Below, piece by piece: positions 1 through 8,689 of a stretch of 64,000 nt of DNA. Position 1 is the stretch's first letter. Each line of letters begins with the position of its first letter. A program made the translations under genes and the position numbers. Source of the stretch: Aldehydirespirator sp965116965 (lineage in GTDB: Bacteria; Actinomycetota; Acidimicrobiia; Acidimicrobiales; Aldehydirespiratoraceae); contig OZ220743.1 in assembly GCA_965116965.1 (NCBI GenBank), positions 2,480,001 through 2,544,000 of the forward strand, in the 5' to 3' direction. The notes under the pieces were generated by a model that was not told the DNA's origin, searched no databases, and worked only from the letters and a program-made list of their open reading frames with translations.

Positions 1-1
1 C

Positions 2-2245
2 ACATGGGAACGGGCCCAAGGGCTGGCCGCCGATGTGGAGGCCTACGGACGCTGGATGCGCGACGAAGCCCAGCGCCGTATCGGGCACCTCTACCCCGAC
101 GCCACCGGATCAAACGGCGAGAAGCTCAAACCCATCGCCTGGATCTGGGCTCGCACCGTGGAGTCGCCCGACCCGAGTTGGTCCGGGCATGTGCCGCTAG
201 TCGCGTCATGGACTCTTGCCAAGCGGCCGGGCAAGCCCACGGTGTGGCTCGAGCCGATCATCGACCGCGAGGCCATGACCATCCGTTTCGAGATCCGACA
301 AGGCGGCGAGCCCTCCCACCGCCGGACTGTGGACCGGGGCAAGGGCACCTGCATCGCAACGGGTGCCGCCATCCCGGGGGACTACATCAAGTCTGAGAGC
401 CGCGCCGGACGCATGGGCCAGCAGTTGATGGCCGTGGTGGCGGAGGGAGAGCGCCGCCGGGCATACCTTCCCGTGGCGGACGATGACGTCATCGCTGCCA
501 ATTGTGACGAGCCCGCGTGGAAACCTGAGGGCAGGAATCCTGAGAGACTGACAGGCGGCACAGTCTTCGTCTACGGGTTGGACGAGTGGTGGAAGCTATT
601 CACGCTGAGGCAGTTGACGGCGCTCACGACCTTCTCGGACTTGCTCGACGAGGTGGCTGGGCTGGTACGGACCCATGCTTCGGCGACTGGGTTGGCGGCG
701 GACGGTGTGAGGTTGCGCGACGGCGGTCGGGGTGCCGACGCATACGCGGACGCCGTCGTGACGTACTTGGCCTTCGTGATCGACAAGTGCGCCGACTACT
801 GGTCGACGATTGCCGGCTGGGACAACACCAAGGGTGAGACCGTCAGAAACACTTTCGGGCGACAGGCGATTCCGATGACTTGGAACTACGTGGAGGCGAA
901 CCCGTTCTCGTCGTCCACCGGTTCCCTCCGTCTGATCCTGAAAGCTGTCGTTGAAGGCGTGTCTCGGCTGCCCGGCATGGGAGAAGGAAAGGCTGAACAG
1001 AGGGATGCCCGGGCGCGGGTACGCGAACGTACGGAACGGGCTGCGTCGATCTCCACGGATCCTCCGTACTACGACAACATCTCCTATGCGGACCTGTCGG
1101 ACTTCTTCTACGTCTGGCTGCGACGGAATCTGTCCGACGTGTGGCCCGACGAGTGCTCGACGCTGCTGACGCCCAAGGCCGAGGAGTTGATCGCCAACCA
1201 GTATCGGGCGGGTTCGAAGGCGCAGGCCGAGCGGCACTTCGAGTCCGGCATGGCCGAGTTCATGGCTGACGTGGCCAAGCACCAGCCGGATGGCGTTCCG
1301 GCCACGATCTACTACGCCTACAAGGCGACCGAGACGAAGGAAGGCGAGGTCCGAACCACCGGCTGGGACACCTTCCTGCAAGCCGTCATCGACGCGGGCC
1401 TGGAGGTGAACGCCACATGGCCGATGCGCACCGAATTGGGCAACCGCCTCCTTGCTTCCGGCACCAACGCACTGGCGTCATCGATCGTTCTTGCTTGCCG
1501 GCCCCGGCGCAAGACTGCGGCGCTCGCTACTCGAGGCGAGTTCATTGCTGCACTTCGCCAGGAGTTGCCCGAGGCGGTGCGGGTGTTGCAGTCGGGGAAT
1601 ATCGCTCCGGTGGACATGGCCCAGTCGACTATCGGGCCCGGGATCAAGGTGTTCTCGCGGTATGCCCGTGTGGTGGAGGCGGACGGGTCGTCGATGCCGG
1701 TGTCGGCAGCGTTGGCGATCATCAACGATGTGCTTGGGGAGGTGCTCGACGGCGAGGAGGCTGAACTCGACGCCGACACCCGGTTCGCGTTCACCTGGTT
1801 TGCAGAGCACGGCTACAGCCCCGGCCCCTCGGGCGACGCCGACAGCGTGGCCCGCGCCAAGAACACCTCGCTGGCCGGCATCGAGACGGCTGGCATCGGT
1901 GAGGCCCGCGCCGGCAAGTTCCGCCTCTACGAGCGCGGCGAACTCGCCCCCGACTGGTCGCCGCTGCACGACGACCGGCTCACGGTGTGGGAGGCCACCC
2001 AGCACTTGGCCGCCGCCCTGGAGCGCTCGGAGTCAGAGGCGGCCGAGTTGCTGCACGCCCTCGGCGGCTACGGCGACCGGGCCCGCCAGCTCGCCTACCT
2101 GCTGTATCAGAAGGCCAACGACAAGGGCTGGGCCTCAGAGGCCGGGGCCTACAACGGCCTCATCACCGTCTGGCCCAACTTGCGCACCGTCGCAGCCACC
2201 GTCGCAGCCGCCGCGGCCGGCCCCGCCCAGCAGACCCTTATGTAG
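2..2245 (+). CDS. DUF1156-family adenine DNA methyltransferase, 5' end missing
   Basis: The frame is open from the first bases of the window, so the N-terminal part of the protein, where the DUF1156 segment lies in this family, is outside. About 747 residues remain. They contain TDPPYYDN at nt 1055-1078, the (D/N/S)PP(Y/F) catalytic signature of amino-methyltransferases; DPPY is the form usual for N6-adenine enzymes. Family knowledge: large DUF1156 methyltransferases are encoded next to DUF499 ATPases in anti-phage clusters, and that ATPase is here at 4924-8196 on the same strand. The two are separated by an opposite-strand RloB/RloA/DUF2442 block, which looks like an insertion into the cluster. 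The likely role is host DNA modification within a multi-gene defence system. The family call is confident; the modified base is inferred from one motif. Confidence 0.85.
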   Translation, partial: TWERAQGLAADVEAYGRWMRDEAQRRIGHLYPDATGSNGEKLKPIAWIWARTVESPDPSWSGHVPLVASWTLAKRPGKPTVWLEPIIDREAMTIRFEIRQGGEPSHRRTVDRGKGTCIATGAAIPGDYIKSESRAGRMGQQLMAVVAEGERRRAYLPVADDDVIAANCDEPAWKPEGRNPERLTGGTVFVYGLDEWWKLFTLRQLTALTTFSDLLDEVAGLVRTHASATGLAADGVRLRDGGRGADAYADAVVTYLAFVIDKCADYWSTIAGWDNTKGETVRNTFGRQAIPMTWNYVEANPFSSSTGSLRLILKAVVEGVSRLPGMGEGKAEQRDARARVRERTERAASISTDPPYYDNISYADLSDFFYVWLRRNLSDVWPDECSTLLTPKAEELIANQYRAGSKAQAERHFESGMAEFMADVAKHQPDGVPATIYYAYKATETKEGEVRTTGWDTFLQAVIDAGLEVNATWPMRTELGNRLLASGTNALASSIVLACRPRRKTAALATRGEFIAALRQELPEAVRVLQSGNIAPVDMAQSTIGPGIKVFSRYARVVEADGSSMPVSAALAIINDVLGEVLDGEEAELDADTRFAFTWFAEHGYSPGPSGDADSVARAKNTSLAGIETAGIGEARAGKFRLYERGELAPDWSPLHDDRLTVWEATQHLAAALERSESEAAELLHALGGYGDRARQLAYLLYQKANDKGWASEAGAYNGLITVWPNLRTVAATVAAAAAGPAQQTLM

Positions 2246-2311
2246 CGCCCGGCGGCCGCTCGCCGGCGCTCTGGCCGTCCAAGCGCACACGGGGGCAGAC
2301 CACCTACCTAA

Positions 2312-2953
2312 TCACGAATCCTCGCCGGTGACCAGGGTGGGATCGATCGCTTGGAGAAGACGATGCACACTGGAAGATGGGTTGTTGTTGGGAAGCTCCC
2401 GGCCCGCACGCTCATGTAGCACCTCCAGCCGTCGCGACCGCTGCATTGCCTCGGTTAGCCGCTGCATGTAGACGGCACTGTCGAGGCTCTTGCCCTGAGA
2501 GCCATCCTGCTTGTGCCGGAGTGTGCGGCACGCGCCGTTGTCGAGCCAGCTCTCACGGTCGACGTAGTGGAGCAGCAGCCACAACTCGAAGCACGGATTC
2601 GAAACGGCGACATGGATGTCATTGTCATGAGCCATCTGCACCGCTTCAAGCAGCCGATGGTGCTGTTTGGGCGCCTCCACGTCGAACACGCACCAGTACT
2701 GCGTGGAACCCGACCCCTGACGCCCCTCCTGGCGCCTCACTTCTCTTGCCTCCTCCACAAGCCTGCGGGGCTCGTAACCCAATCCGCGGATATCGAGCGT
2801 TGCCACTGCCCGCACATTCGGGAGGCGGGCGAACGCCTTCAGGTAATGGGGCTCGGTCAGCTCGCCCTCGCAGAGGATCACGAAGCGGGATCGCTGATCG
2901 ATCTGCGGCGCACGCCGACGCAGCGGTCTCTCGCCTTGTCGGCGGCGAGCCAT
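2312..2953 (-). CDS. rloB: RloB family TOPRIM-like nuclease
   Basis: This 213-aa protein has an N-terminal basic stretch, then FVILCEGELTEPHYLKAF (residues ~24-41), the Glu-containing first TOPRIM motif typical of RloB. Further on, CVFDVEAPKQHH supplies the acidic second motif, followed by the conserved NPCFELWLLLHY segment. RloB proteins pair with RloA ATPases; the pair was first named from genes linked to type I restriction loci and resembles other ATPase/TOPRIM defence pairs such as OLD/Gabija and PARIS. The RloA gene lies directly upstream with a 2-nt gap, so the two are co-translated. The expected role is a nuclease effector gated by the ATPase. The second acidic motif reads D-V-E rather than the commoner D-x-D, which may still be functional. 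Confidence 0.85.
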   Translation of the reverse strand: MARRRQGERPLRRRAPQIDQRSRFVILCEGELTEPHYLKAFARLPNVRAVATLDIRGLGYEPRRLVEEAREVRRQEGRQGSGSTQYWCVFDVEAPKQHHRLLEAVQMAHDNDIHVAVSNPCFELWLLLHYVDRESWLDNGACRTLRHKQDGSQGKSLDSAVYMQRLTEAMQRSRRLEVLHERAGRELPNNNPSSSVHRLLQAIDPTLVTGEDS

Positions 2954-2955
2954 GC

Positions 2956-4248
2956 TCAGTCGCGGTGGACGCCGGCCATGGCTTCGCGCACCAGGAACTC
3001 GTCCACGACCGGGACTCCTCCGAACCGCCCCTCGAGGTAGCCGCGCTCGAGGTTCGTGGACCGGCGAACGTTCGTGCCGCGGTAGTCGGACAACGGCGTC
3101 AGTTCTGTGCTGCCGTCAGGCCGCTTGGACGTGAGCCAGACCTCGTCACGATTCAAGTGCCGCAGCAGGCTCGTGTCGTGGGTACTGAAGATGATCTGAG
3201 CACCGTGCGGGTTGGTCGAGGGATCCTGAAAGACTTCGACGAGCTTTCCGGAGATCACTGGGTGAAGGCTGGCATCCAACTCGTCGACCACGATGAGGCC
3301 TCCCTCTTCGAGAACCGAAAGCAGCTCTGGTATCAGACTGAGCCAGCCGAGGGTGCCGTCCGACTCGTCGCCGAGTTCCAGAGGGTGCGGGTCGCCAGAT
3401 ATGTCGTGCAAGAGCCTCAGCCTGCGCTCGCGCGGGCCAGCGCCGAGCGGGTGATCCACAACTTCGACGCCTTGGACGCCAAAATCCGCGAACTTGAGCA
3501 TGGAGAGGGCGCGATCGCGTTGCTGATGGGGTGTAACCGCCGCAGCGTCCTCGTTGTCTCGGTCCCGCGAGGGAGCCTCGTCGAACACGCCGAGCAGGCG
3601 GTCGCTCCAGTCGTGCCTCCACTGGCGCCCGAGATGGAACAGCCTTGCTTCGGCCGGAATGAACGCCCGAGGCCAATGGCCGGCGAAGCGAACATCGCGC
3701 AGCCAGCGCGCCACGAGGTTGATCTCGTCGGTCAGGCGGCTCGCGGTCGACAAGACCAGCGTCGTCGGTGTGATCAGCTCGCGCCCTCCGCCACTGAAGC
3801 GGGTGCCGCGTCTGAACGCCACGTCTTCTCCCTCACGCTCGAATAGTGCTCGGCGCCGCTGCTGCGGATAGCTGTAGAGCGCCTCGAATGCGATTCTGGA
3901 CCGCTCTACCTGCAATTCGTAGCGGTAGCGCACATCGCTGATGGTTAGCTCGACATCGAGACTCGTCGGCTGCGGTGGCTCCGACGAAAACCTGAAGGGG
4001 TCGACCGGAATCTCGTCCTCCCAGGAGCGTAGGGAGACGTGCACCGCATGCGATAGCCATGACAGCGCATCGATGAGATTGGTCTTGCCCGAGCCGTTGG
4101 CACCGTAGAGGCCGGCGACGGTAAGGACATGCGGCCCGCGTCCGCCGACTTGGCGAGCCGCAGGACGATCCTTATCCATCGCGAGCATCGACAATTCGAC
4201 CGGCTCGTTGATGGACCGATGATTCCCGACCTCGAATCGAAGAAGCAT
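2956..4248 (-). CDS. rloA: RloA-like AAA/ABC-type ATPase
   Basis: A 430-aa SMC/OLD-like ATPase of the AAA_15/AAA_21 type. The N-terminus MLLRFEVGNHRSI is the usual start of this family. Walker A is GANGSGKT at residues 49-56. Near the C-terminus are an ABC-like signature region (GDESDGTLGWLSL), Walker B (GLIVVDELDASLHP) and the H-loop region IIFSTHDTSLL, all intact. A strong ribosome binding site, AAGGAAG, lies 5 nt before the ATG. It is followed after 2 nt by rloB, so the two form a bicistronic unit transcribed against the flanking methyltransferase and DUF499 genes. Role by family: ATP-dependent sensor or switch for the TOPRIM partner in anti-phage defence. The pair, with DUF2442 upstream, sits as a block inside a DUF1156/DUF499 cluster. 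Confidence 0.88.
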   Translation of the reverse strand: MLLRFEVGNHRSINEPVELSMLAMDKDRPAARQVGGRGPHVLTVAGLYGANGSGKTNLIDALSWLSHAVHVSLRSWEDEIPVDPFRFSSEPPQPTSLDVELTISDVRYRYELQVERSRIAFEALYSYPQQRRRALFEREGEDVAFRRGTRFSGGGRELITPTTLVLSTASRLTDEINLVARWLRDVRFAGHWPRAFIPAEARLFHLGRQWRHDWSDRLLGVFDEAPSRDRDNEDAAAVTPHQQRDRALSMLKFADFGVQGVEVVDHPLGAGPRERRLRLLHDISGDPHPLELGDESDGTLGWLSLIPELLSVLEEGGLIVVDELDASLHPVISGKLVEVFQDPSTNPHGAQIIFSTHDTSLLRHLNRDEVWLTSKRPDGSTELTPLSDYRGTNVRRSTNLERGYLEGRFGGVPVVDEFLVREAMAGVHRD

Positions 4249-4374
4249 ACTTACTTCCTTTTGTGGAGTTTCTCGTGCCCATTTTGTGCACGCAGAGAAC
4301 TTCGAATGTCACACTTCTGCGAGAATCGTATCGTAGCTGTAGGAGACCTGCAACGCTGCACGCCTGCAGACTGC

Positions 4375-4740
4375 CTATGATCGCGGGGTCTGACAGCTTT
4401 GCCCGCCGCGATATGGCTGGCCCGGAATGCCGCGTCGCTCAGGATCCGTGACGCCCGTGGCAGCTTCAGCTTGCAGGTCCTCGAAGGCTTGTCCGGTCAC
4501 ATCGAGGTAGACACTGAGCGGGCACACGTCGACCTCAGAGCCGTATCCCCAGGCCACCGCGCCGGAGTCCGCGACGATGTGGGCTGAACGCCAGAAGCCT
4601 TCGTCGTGCCACTGAGCGAAGATGCCGCTTACAGAGGCGCTGTCGGACAAGTCGACGATGCCCGCGGCGCCGTCGTCGAACCTGACCCATATCTGGAAGG
4701 GCTCGCCGATTTCGAGTTCGACGACATGCGGGGCCACCAC
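4375..4740 (-). CDS. DUF2442 domain protein
   Basis: A short protein (121 aa from the chosen start) whose core, ELEIGEPFQIWVRFDDG then AGIVDLSD, and the later WGYGSEVDVCPLSVYLDVTG, match the DUF2442 fold, a small domain often found beside toxin-antitoxin and HigA/RelE genes. The frame stays open further upstream, but that stretch is low-complexity and Arg/Ser-rich; GTG at 4740, with GGAG about 5 nt before it, fits the domain boundary better. It is transcribed in the same direction as rloA-rloB, 126 nt upstream, and may be first in their operon. No molecular function is established for the family; it may be an antitoxin-like or NAD-linked accessory protein. Confidence 0.65.
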   Translation of the reverse strand: MVAPHVVELEIGEPFQIWVRFDDGAAGIVDLSDSASVSGIFAQWHDEGFWRSAHIVADSGAVAWGYGSEVDVCPLSVYLDVTGQAFEDLQAEAATGVTDPERRGIPGQPYRGGQSCQTPRS

Positions 4741-4923
4741 GACTCCGAAACTACTGCGCCGTCCTCTGAAGGCGGACCGGTCGCCAGCTTCATCACAGTT
4801 GAAGGCCGTTGGCATTGAGGTTCGAGGACTGGGAGCGCTGGCGCGCTGCGCATCGCATTTGTCACAGTGTCGTGGCATCGTTGGGGCCGTGCCTGAAACC
4901 GTCCACGCCGCTTCCCACAGTCA

Positions 4924-7900
4924 GTGGAGCCGACTCCGATGGTGATGGCCAACACCGAGCGGATCGCCAAGGCACTGGACCTGTTGCGCGACGGACTGGG
5001 CCCGGCGTGTGAGGCGACGTGGCGGGGGTTCTATGGCGACGGCTGGCTGCAGCAGGTCAACTCGAAGCTGCATCATCCTGACCGGCAGCCTTCGATTGGC
5101 GACTCCGCCTTCTTGTTCAAGGGCGTCAAGGCCACCTGGAACGACGTGTTCGGGCATGCGTTGGGCCCCTCGGTGCGGTCGCTGGTGTTCGAGGTGTCCG
5201 ATGTGCGCAACCGGTGGGCCCACCAGCAGTCGTTGACCAGCGACGACACTGTGCGGGCTCTCGACTCGATGGAACGGGTGCTGGAGGCCTTCGGCAACAG
5301 CGACCACCGTGACCAGATCCGGGGATTGCGCCGGGACTTGATGCGCCAGATGTTCGACGAGGAGTCCCGCAGCGAACGCCGCCGCACCGCCGCGAAGCCG
5401 ACCGAGGGCACTCCCCACGCAGGGTTGACGCCGTGGCGGGACATCGTCGCACCACACGCCGATGTCGCCGCGGGGCGCTTCGAGCAAGCCGAGTACGCGG
5501 CTGACCTCGCGCTGGTGGCCGATGGGGGCGCGGAGCCCGAGTACCAGGATCCGCGGGCGTTCTTTGCCCGCACCTACATCACCCAGGGCTTGCACGATCT
5601 GCTGGCTGGCGCGGCTCGGCGTCTGTCGGGTGCGGGCGGCGACCCGGTGATCGAGTTGCAGACCAACTTCGGTGGGGGCAAGACGCACTCGCTGATAGCG
5701 CTCTATCACCTCGCCTCGGGTGGGGATGCCGCCAAGCTCCCGGGCTTGTCGGATGTCCTGGCTGAGGAGGACCTGGCGTTGCCGGCCAGAGTGAATCGGG
5801 CTGTGCTGGTTGGCCAGATGATCTCGCCGTCAGCGCCGCAATCCGTCGGTGGCGGAATCCGGTTGCACACCTTGTGGGGCCGGCTCGCCTACCAGCTCGG
5901 CGGCAAGGACGGCTACGACATCGTTCGGGCCGACGACCTGGCCGGCACCAGCCCCGGCGCCGCGCTCACCACGCTGTTCGAGCGGTTCGGCCCTGCGGTG
6001 GTGCTCATCGACGAGTGGGTGGCCTACGCCCGCCAGCTGCGCGACGGCAGCGACGATGACGGACCGGGGGGTGAACGCCTCGCCGGGGGAGACTTCGACA
6101 CCCAGTTCACCTTCGCCCAGGCTCTCACCGAGGCGGCTGCTGCGGTGCCGAATGTGGTGGTGTTGATCTCTATCCCGGCTTCGGATGTGGAGGTGGGCGG
6201 ACCTAAGGGCCGCACCGCGCTGGAGAAGCTCAAGAACGTGGTAGCCCGCAAGGCCGCCCAGTGGCAGCCAGCGTCACCCGACGAGTCCTTTGAGATCGTG
6301 CGTCGGCGGCTGTTCGATCCGATTCCCGCAGAGAAGGCCAGGGTGCGCGACGGGGTGATCCGGGCGTTCTGCGACATGTACCGCGACCAGGGCGACAGAT
6401 TCCCGGCCGGGGTGGGGGAGGGCGAGTACCGCCGCCGCATGGAGCTGTGCTATCCGATCCATCCCGAGCTGTTCGACCGGCTCTTCGATGACTGGTCCGC
6501 GCTCGACAAGTTCCAGCGGACCCGGGGCGTGCTGCGGCTCATGGCGCTCGCCATCTCTCAGCTGTGGCAGCGCGACGACCGGTCTCTGCTGATCATGCCC
6601 GGCAACCTGCCCATGGACTACGGGCTCTTGGTCAGCGAGATGAAGAAGTATCTGGAGGACGGCTGGGACCCCGTCATCAAGGCCGATGTGGACGGAGCGA
6701 ACTCGCTGCCGTTGCGCATCGACCAGAACAACAGCCACTTCGGGCGGCTGTCAGCCACCCGGCGGGCGGCGCGGGCGGTGTACATGGGCTCGGCGCCGCG
6801 GCCCGACGGCAGAAGGGGAGTTGACCTCAAGTCGGTGGTGCTGGGCTGCGCGCAGCCCGGCGAGTCCCCCGGTCAGTTCGCCGACGCGCTGAGACGCCTG
6901 TCGGGTGAGGCCACTCACCTCTATGTCGACGGCGCCCAATACTGGTACTCGCTGATCCCGAACGTCACCCGCATCGCCGCTGACCGGGCCGGATCCAACT
7001 ACGACGACCGCGACGCCGACGACGAGGTGCGCCGCCGAATCAGCAACCAGCGCAACAGGGGAGCCTTCGCTGCGGTGCAAGTCTTCGCGGAAGGCCCAGG
7101 CGATGTACCCGACAACGACGACGGTGTGCGGCTGGTGATCCTTGAGCCCGGCGCCACCCACTCGCCCAACGACGACAATTCTCCGGCGGTGGAGCTGGCG
7201 GCGCGGATCCTGGCCCAGCGCGACGCCGGCCCGCGGGTCAACCCCAACCTGGTCGTGTTCCTGGCCGCGGCCGCCAATCGTCTAGCCGAACTGCGAGCAG
7301 CGGCCCGCATGTACCTGGCCTGGAAGTCCATCGTGAGCGACCAGTCCATGAACCTCACCGCCCACCAGCAGCGCCAAGCCGACAGCAAGCTGGCCGAGAC
7401 CTCCCAACAGGTAGACAGCCTCATAGCGGAGACCTTCACCCTGGCCATCACCCCCACCAAACAACCCGGCCAGCGCGACGTCGAATGGCAGACCACCAGA
7501 GTCACCGCCGCAGACGAGCTCGCCAAGCGCACCAGTGACAAGCTCAGCAGCGAAGAGAAGCTCATCGGCACCTACAGCGGGGTACGTATCCGCATGGACC
7601 TCGACCGCCGCGAACTCTGGTCCGAACGCGGCGACATCGCCGTACACAAACTGTGGGAGACCTATGCCCGGTTCCCCTACATGCCCCGCCTCGCCAGCCG
7701 CGACGTCCTGTACAGCGCAATCGCGAACCGGGCCTCAACCATCACCTGGCAACAGGACACCTTCGCCTACGCCGAAGCCCACGACTGTGAGCGATGGGTC
7801 GGACTGCACACCGACGACGCCATCCCGCCTGCACCCAGCGGCCTGCTAATCCACCCCGACCGGGTGCCAGCACGTGAGGAGCAGCCGGAGACCGCCCCGG

Positions 7901-8196
7901 GGGAGCCACGCGGCAAGACCGACGGCCCGAAGGACCCAGCCACCTCGCCAGTCGAGCCACCCGAGCCGGAGTCGGGTAATCCCACCCAGTTCTATGCCCA
8001 GTTCAACCTCGATCCGGTGCGCTGCATCAAGCAACTTGGCGAGATAGCCGACCACGTCAGCAGCAAGCTCGGAGACAACGTGGAACTGGTCCTAGAAGTC
8101 CGCGCCACGAGCGATGATGGCTTCGACGACTCCACCCGCCGCACCGTCTCAGAGAACGCCCGCAGCCTCGGCGCCCAGTCCTCCGAGTTCGAGTAA
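4924..8196 (+). CDS. Swt1/HEPN-DUF499 ATPase
   Basis: A 1090-aa protein. The first ~150 residues form a Swt1-like HEPN domain ending in DVRNRWAHQQSL, with the R-N-x-x-x-H motif of HEPN ribonuclease folds. A DUF499 P-loop ATPase follows: Walker A in TNFGGGKTHSL (~residues 245-255) and Walker B in PAVVLIDEWVAYAR. A Pro-rich linker (~residues 980-1020) separates a C-terminal ~70-residue domain. Family knowledge: DUF499 proteins accompany DUF1156 methyltransferases in anti-phage clusters. Start: GTG at 4924 begins the longest frame, but ATGs at 4939 and 4945 are equally possible. A strong hairpin (8227-8259) follows the stop. A 114-bp piece of a second DUF499 gene survives at 23457-23570. Confidence 0.87.
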   Translation: MEPTPMVMANTERIAKALDLLRDGLGPACEATWRGFYGDGWLQQVNSKLHHPDRQPSIGDSAFLFKGVKATWNDVFGHALGPSVRSLVFEVSDVRNRWAHQQSLTSDDTVRALDSMERVLEAFGNSDHRDQIRGLRRDLMRQMFDEESRSERRRTAAKPTEGTPHAGLTPWRDIVAPHADVAAGRFEQAEYAADLALVADGGAEPEYQDPRAFFARTYITQGLHDLLAGAARRLSGAGGDPVIELQTNFGGGKTHSLIALYHLASGGDAAKLPGLSDVLAEEDLALPARVNRAVLVGQMISPSAPQSVGGGIRLHTLWGRLAYQLGGKDGYDIVRADDLAGTSPGAALTTLFERFGPAVVLIDEWVAYARQLRDGSDDDGPGGERLAGGDFDTQFTFAQALTEAAAAVPNVVVLISIPASDVEVGGPKGRTALEKLKNVVARKAAQWQPASPDESFEIVRRRLFDPIPAEKARVRDGVIRAFCDMYRDQGDRFPAGVGEGEYRRRMELCYPIHPELFDRLFDDWSALDKFQRTRGVLRLMALAISQLWQRDDRSLLIMPGNLPMDYGLLVSEMKKYLEDGWDPVIKADVDGANSLPLRIDQNNSHFGRLSATRRAARAVYMGSAPRPDGRRGVDLKSVVLGCAQPGESPGQFADALRRLSGEATHLYVDGAQYWYSLIPNVTRIAADRAGSNYDDRDADDEVRRRISNQRNRGAFAAVQVFAEGPGDVPDNDDGVRLVILEPGATHSPNDDNSPAVELAARILAQRDAGPRVNPNLVVFLAAAANRLAELRAAARMYLAWKSIVSDQSMNLTAHQQRQADSKLAETSQQVDSLIAETFTLAITPTKQPGQRDVEWQTTRVTAADELAKRTSDKLSSEEKLIGTYSGVRIRMDLDRRELWSERGDIAVHKLWETYARFPYMPRLASRDVLYSAIANRASTITWQQDTFAYAEAHDCERWVGLHTDDAIPPAPSGLLIHPDRVPAREEQPETAPGEPRGKTDGPKDPATSPVEPPEPESGNPTQFYAQFNLDPVRCIKQLGEIADHVSSKLGDNVELVLEVRATSDDGFDDSTRRTVSENARSLGAQSSEFE

Positions 8197-8226
8197 CGGT
8201 GCCAGGCCGCCGTCTCGTGGCTTACG

Positions 8227-8259
8227 ACTCGCATCACATGCGTTCGTCTTGATGCGAGT
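8227..8259. terminator. 10-bp perfect hairpin after DUF499 gene
   Basis: ACTCGCATCA (8227-8236) and TGATGCGAGT (8250-8259) form a perfect 10-bp stem with a 13-nt loop, 30 nt after the DUF499 stop. There is no T tract, so it may be a processing or stabilising stem rather than a classical intrinsic terminator. Confidence 0.5.
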
Positions 8260-8277
8260 TATCGGCAGGCAAGCCTG

Positions 8278-8553
8278 ATGGATGCCACCCTGCCCTCACT
8301 GTTGGTGCTTGTCGTCGCACCGCTACTCGTGATGTTCATCGGATGGGCCGCCAAGACGACCTGGCCTCATCTCAAGAGAGCATTCCTGAAGCGGCGCCAT
8401 CAACGGAGATGTGCCCGTGGTCAGCATTCGATGCGGCAGATCGATCGACGAATTGTCCACGAGGGACCTGACGGTCCCGAAGAAGAACTGCTCATCGCGT
8501 GCGACTGGTGCGGCCGCAAGGACCTGCTGGATGCCCACGACCTGTGGACATGA
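8278..8553 (+). CDS. Small membrane-anchored Zn-ribbon-like protein, unknown
   Basis: This 91-aa protein has an N-terminal hydrophobic segment (residues ~5-25, LPSLLVLVVAPLLVMFIGWA) followed by a very basic stretch, which predicts one membrane helix with the C-terminus in the cytoplasm. The soluble part has CARGQH and then CDWCG, spaced like a Cys/His zinc ribbon. It follows the DUF499 gene after the 8227-8259 hairpin and precedes the STAND gene. No family is recognised; a membrane accessory of one of the two defence genes is possible but unsupported. Confidence 0.55.
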   Translation: MDATLPSLLVLVVAPLLVMFIGWAAKTTWPHLKRAFLKRRHQRRCARGQHSMRQIDRRIVHEGPDGPEEELLIACDWCGRKDLLDAHDLWT

Positions 8554-8689
8554 CCGCACTCCCGCGACATCACACGCTCGCGAGCAGTGTCCACCGGGAG
8601 ATCTTCTAACGGAACACTGCAAGCGGCTCTGGATGTCGGAAGTGTCAACACATTGTCGATACATGGGGCGGGTCAATCCGTAAGGCAGA

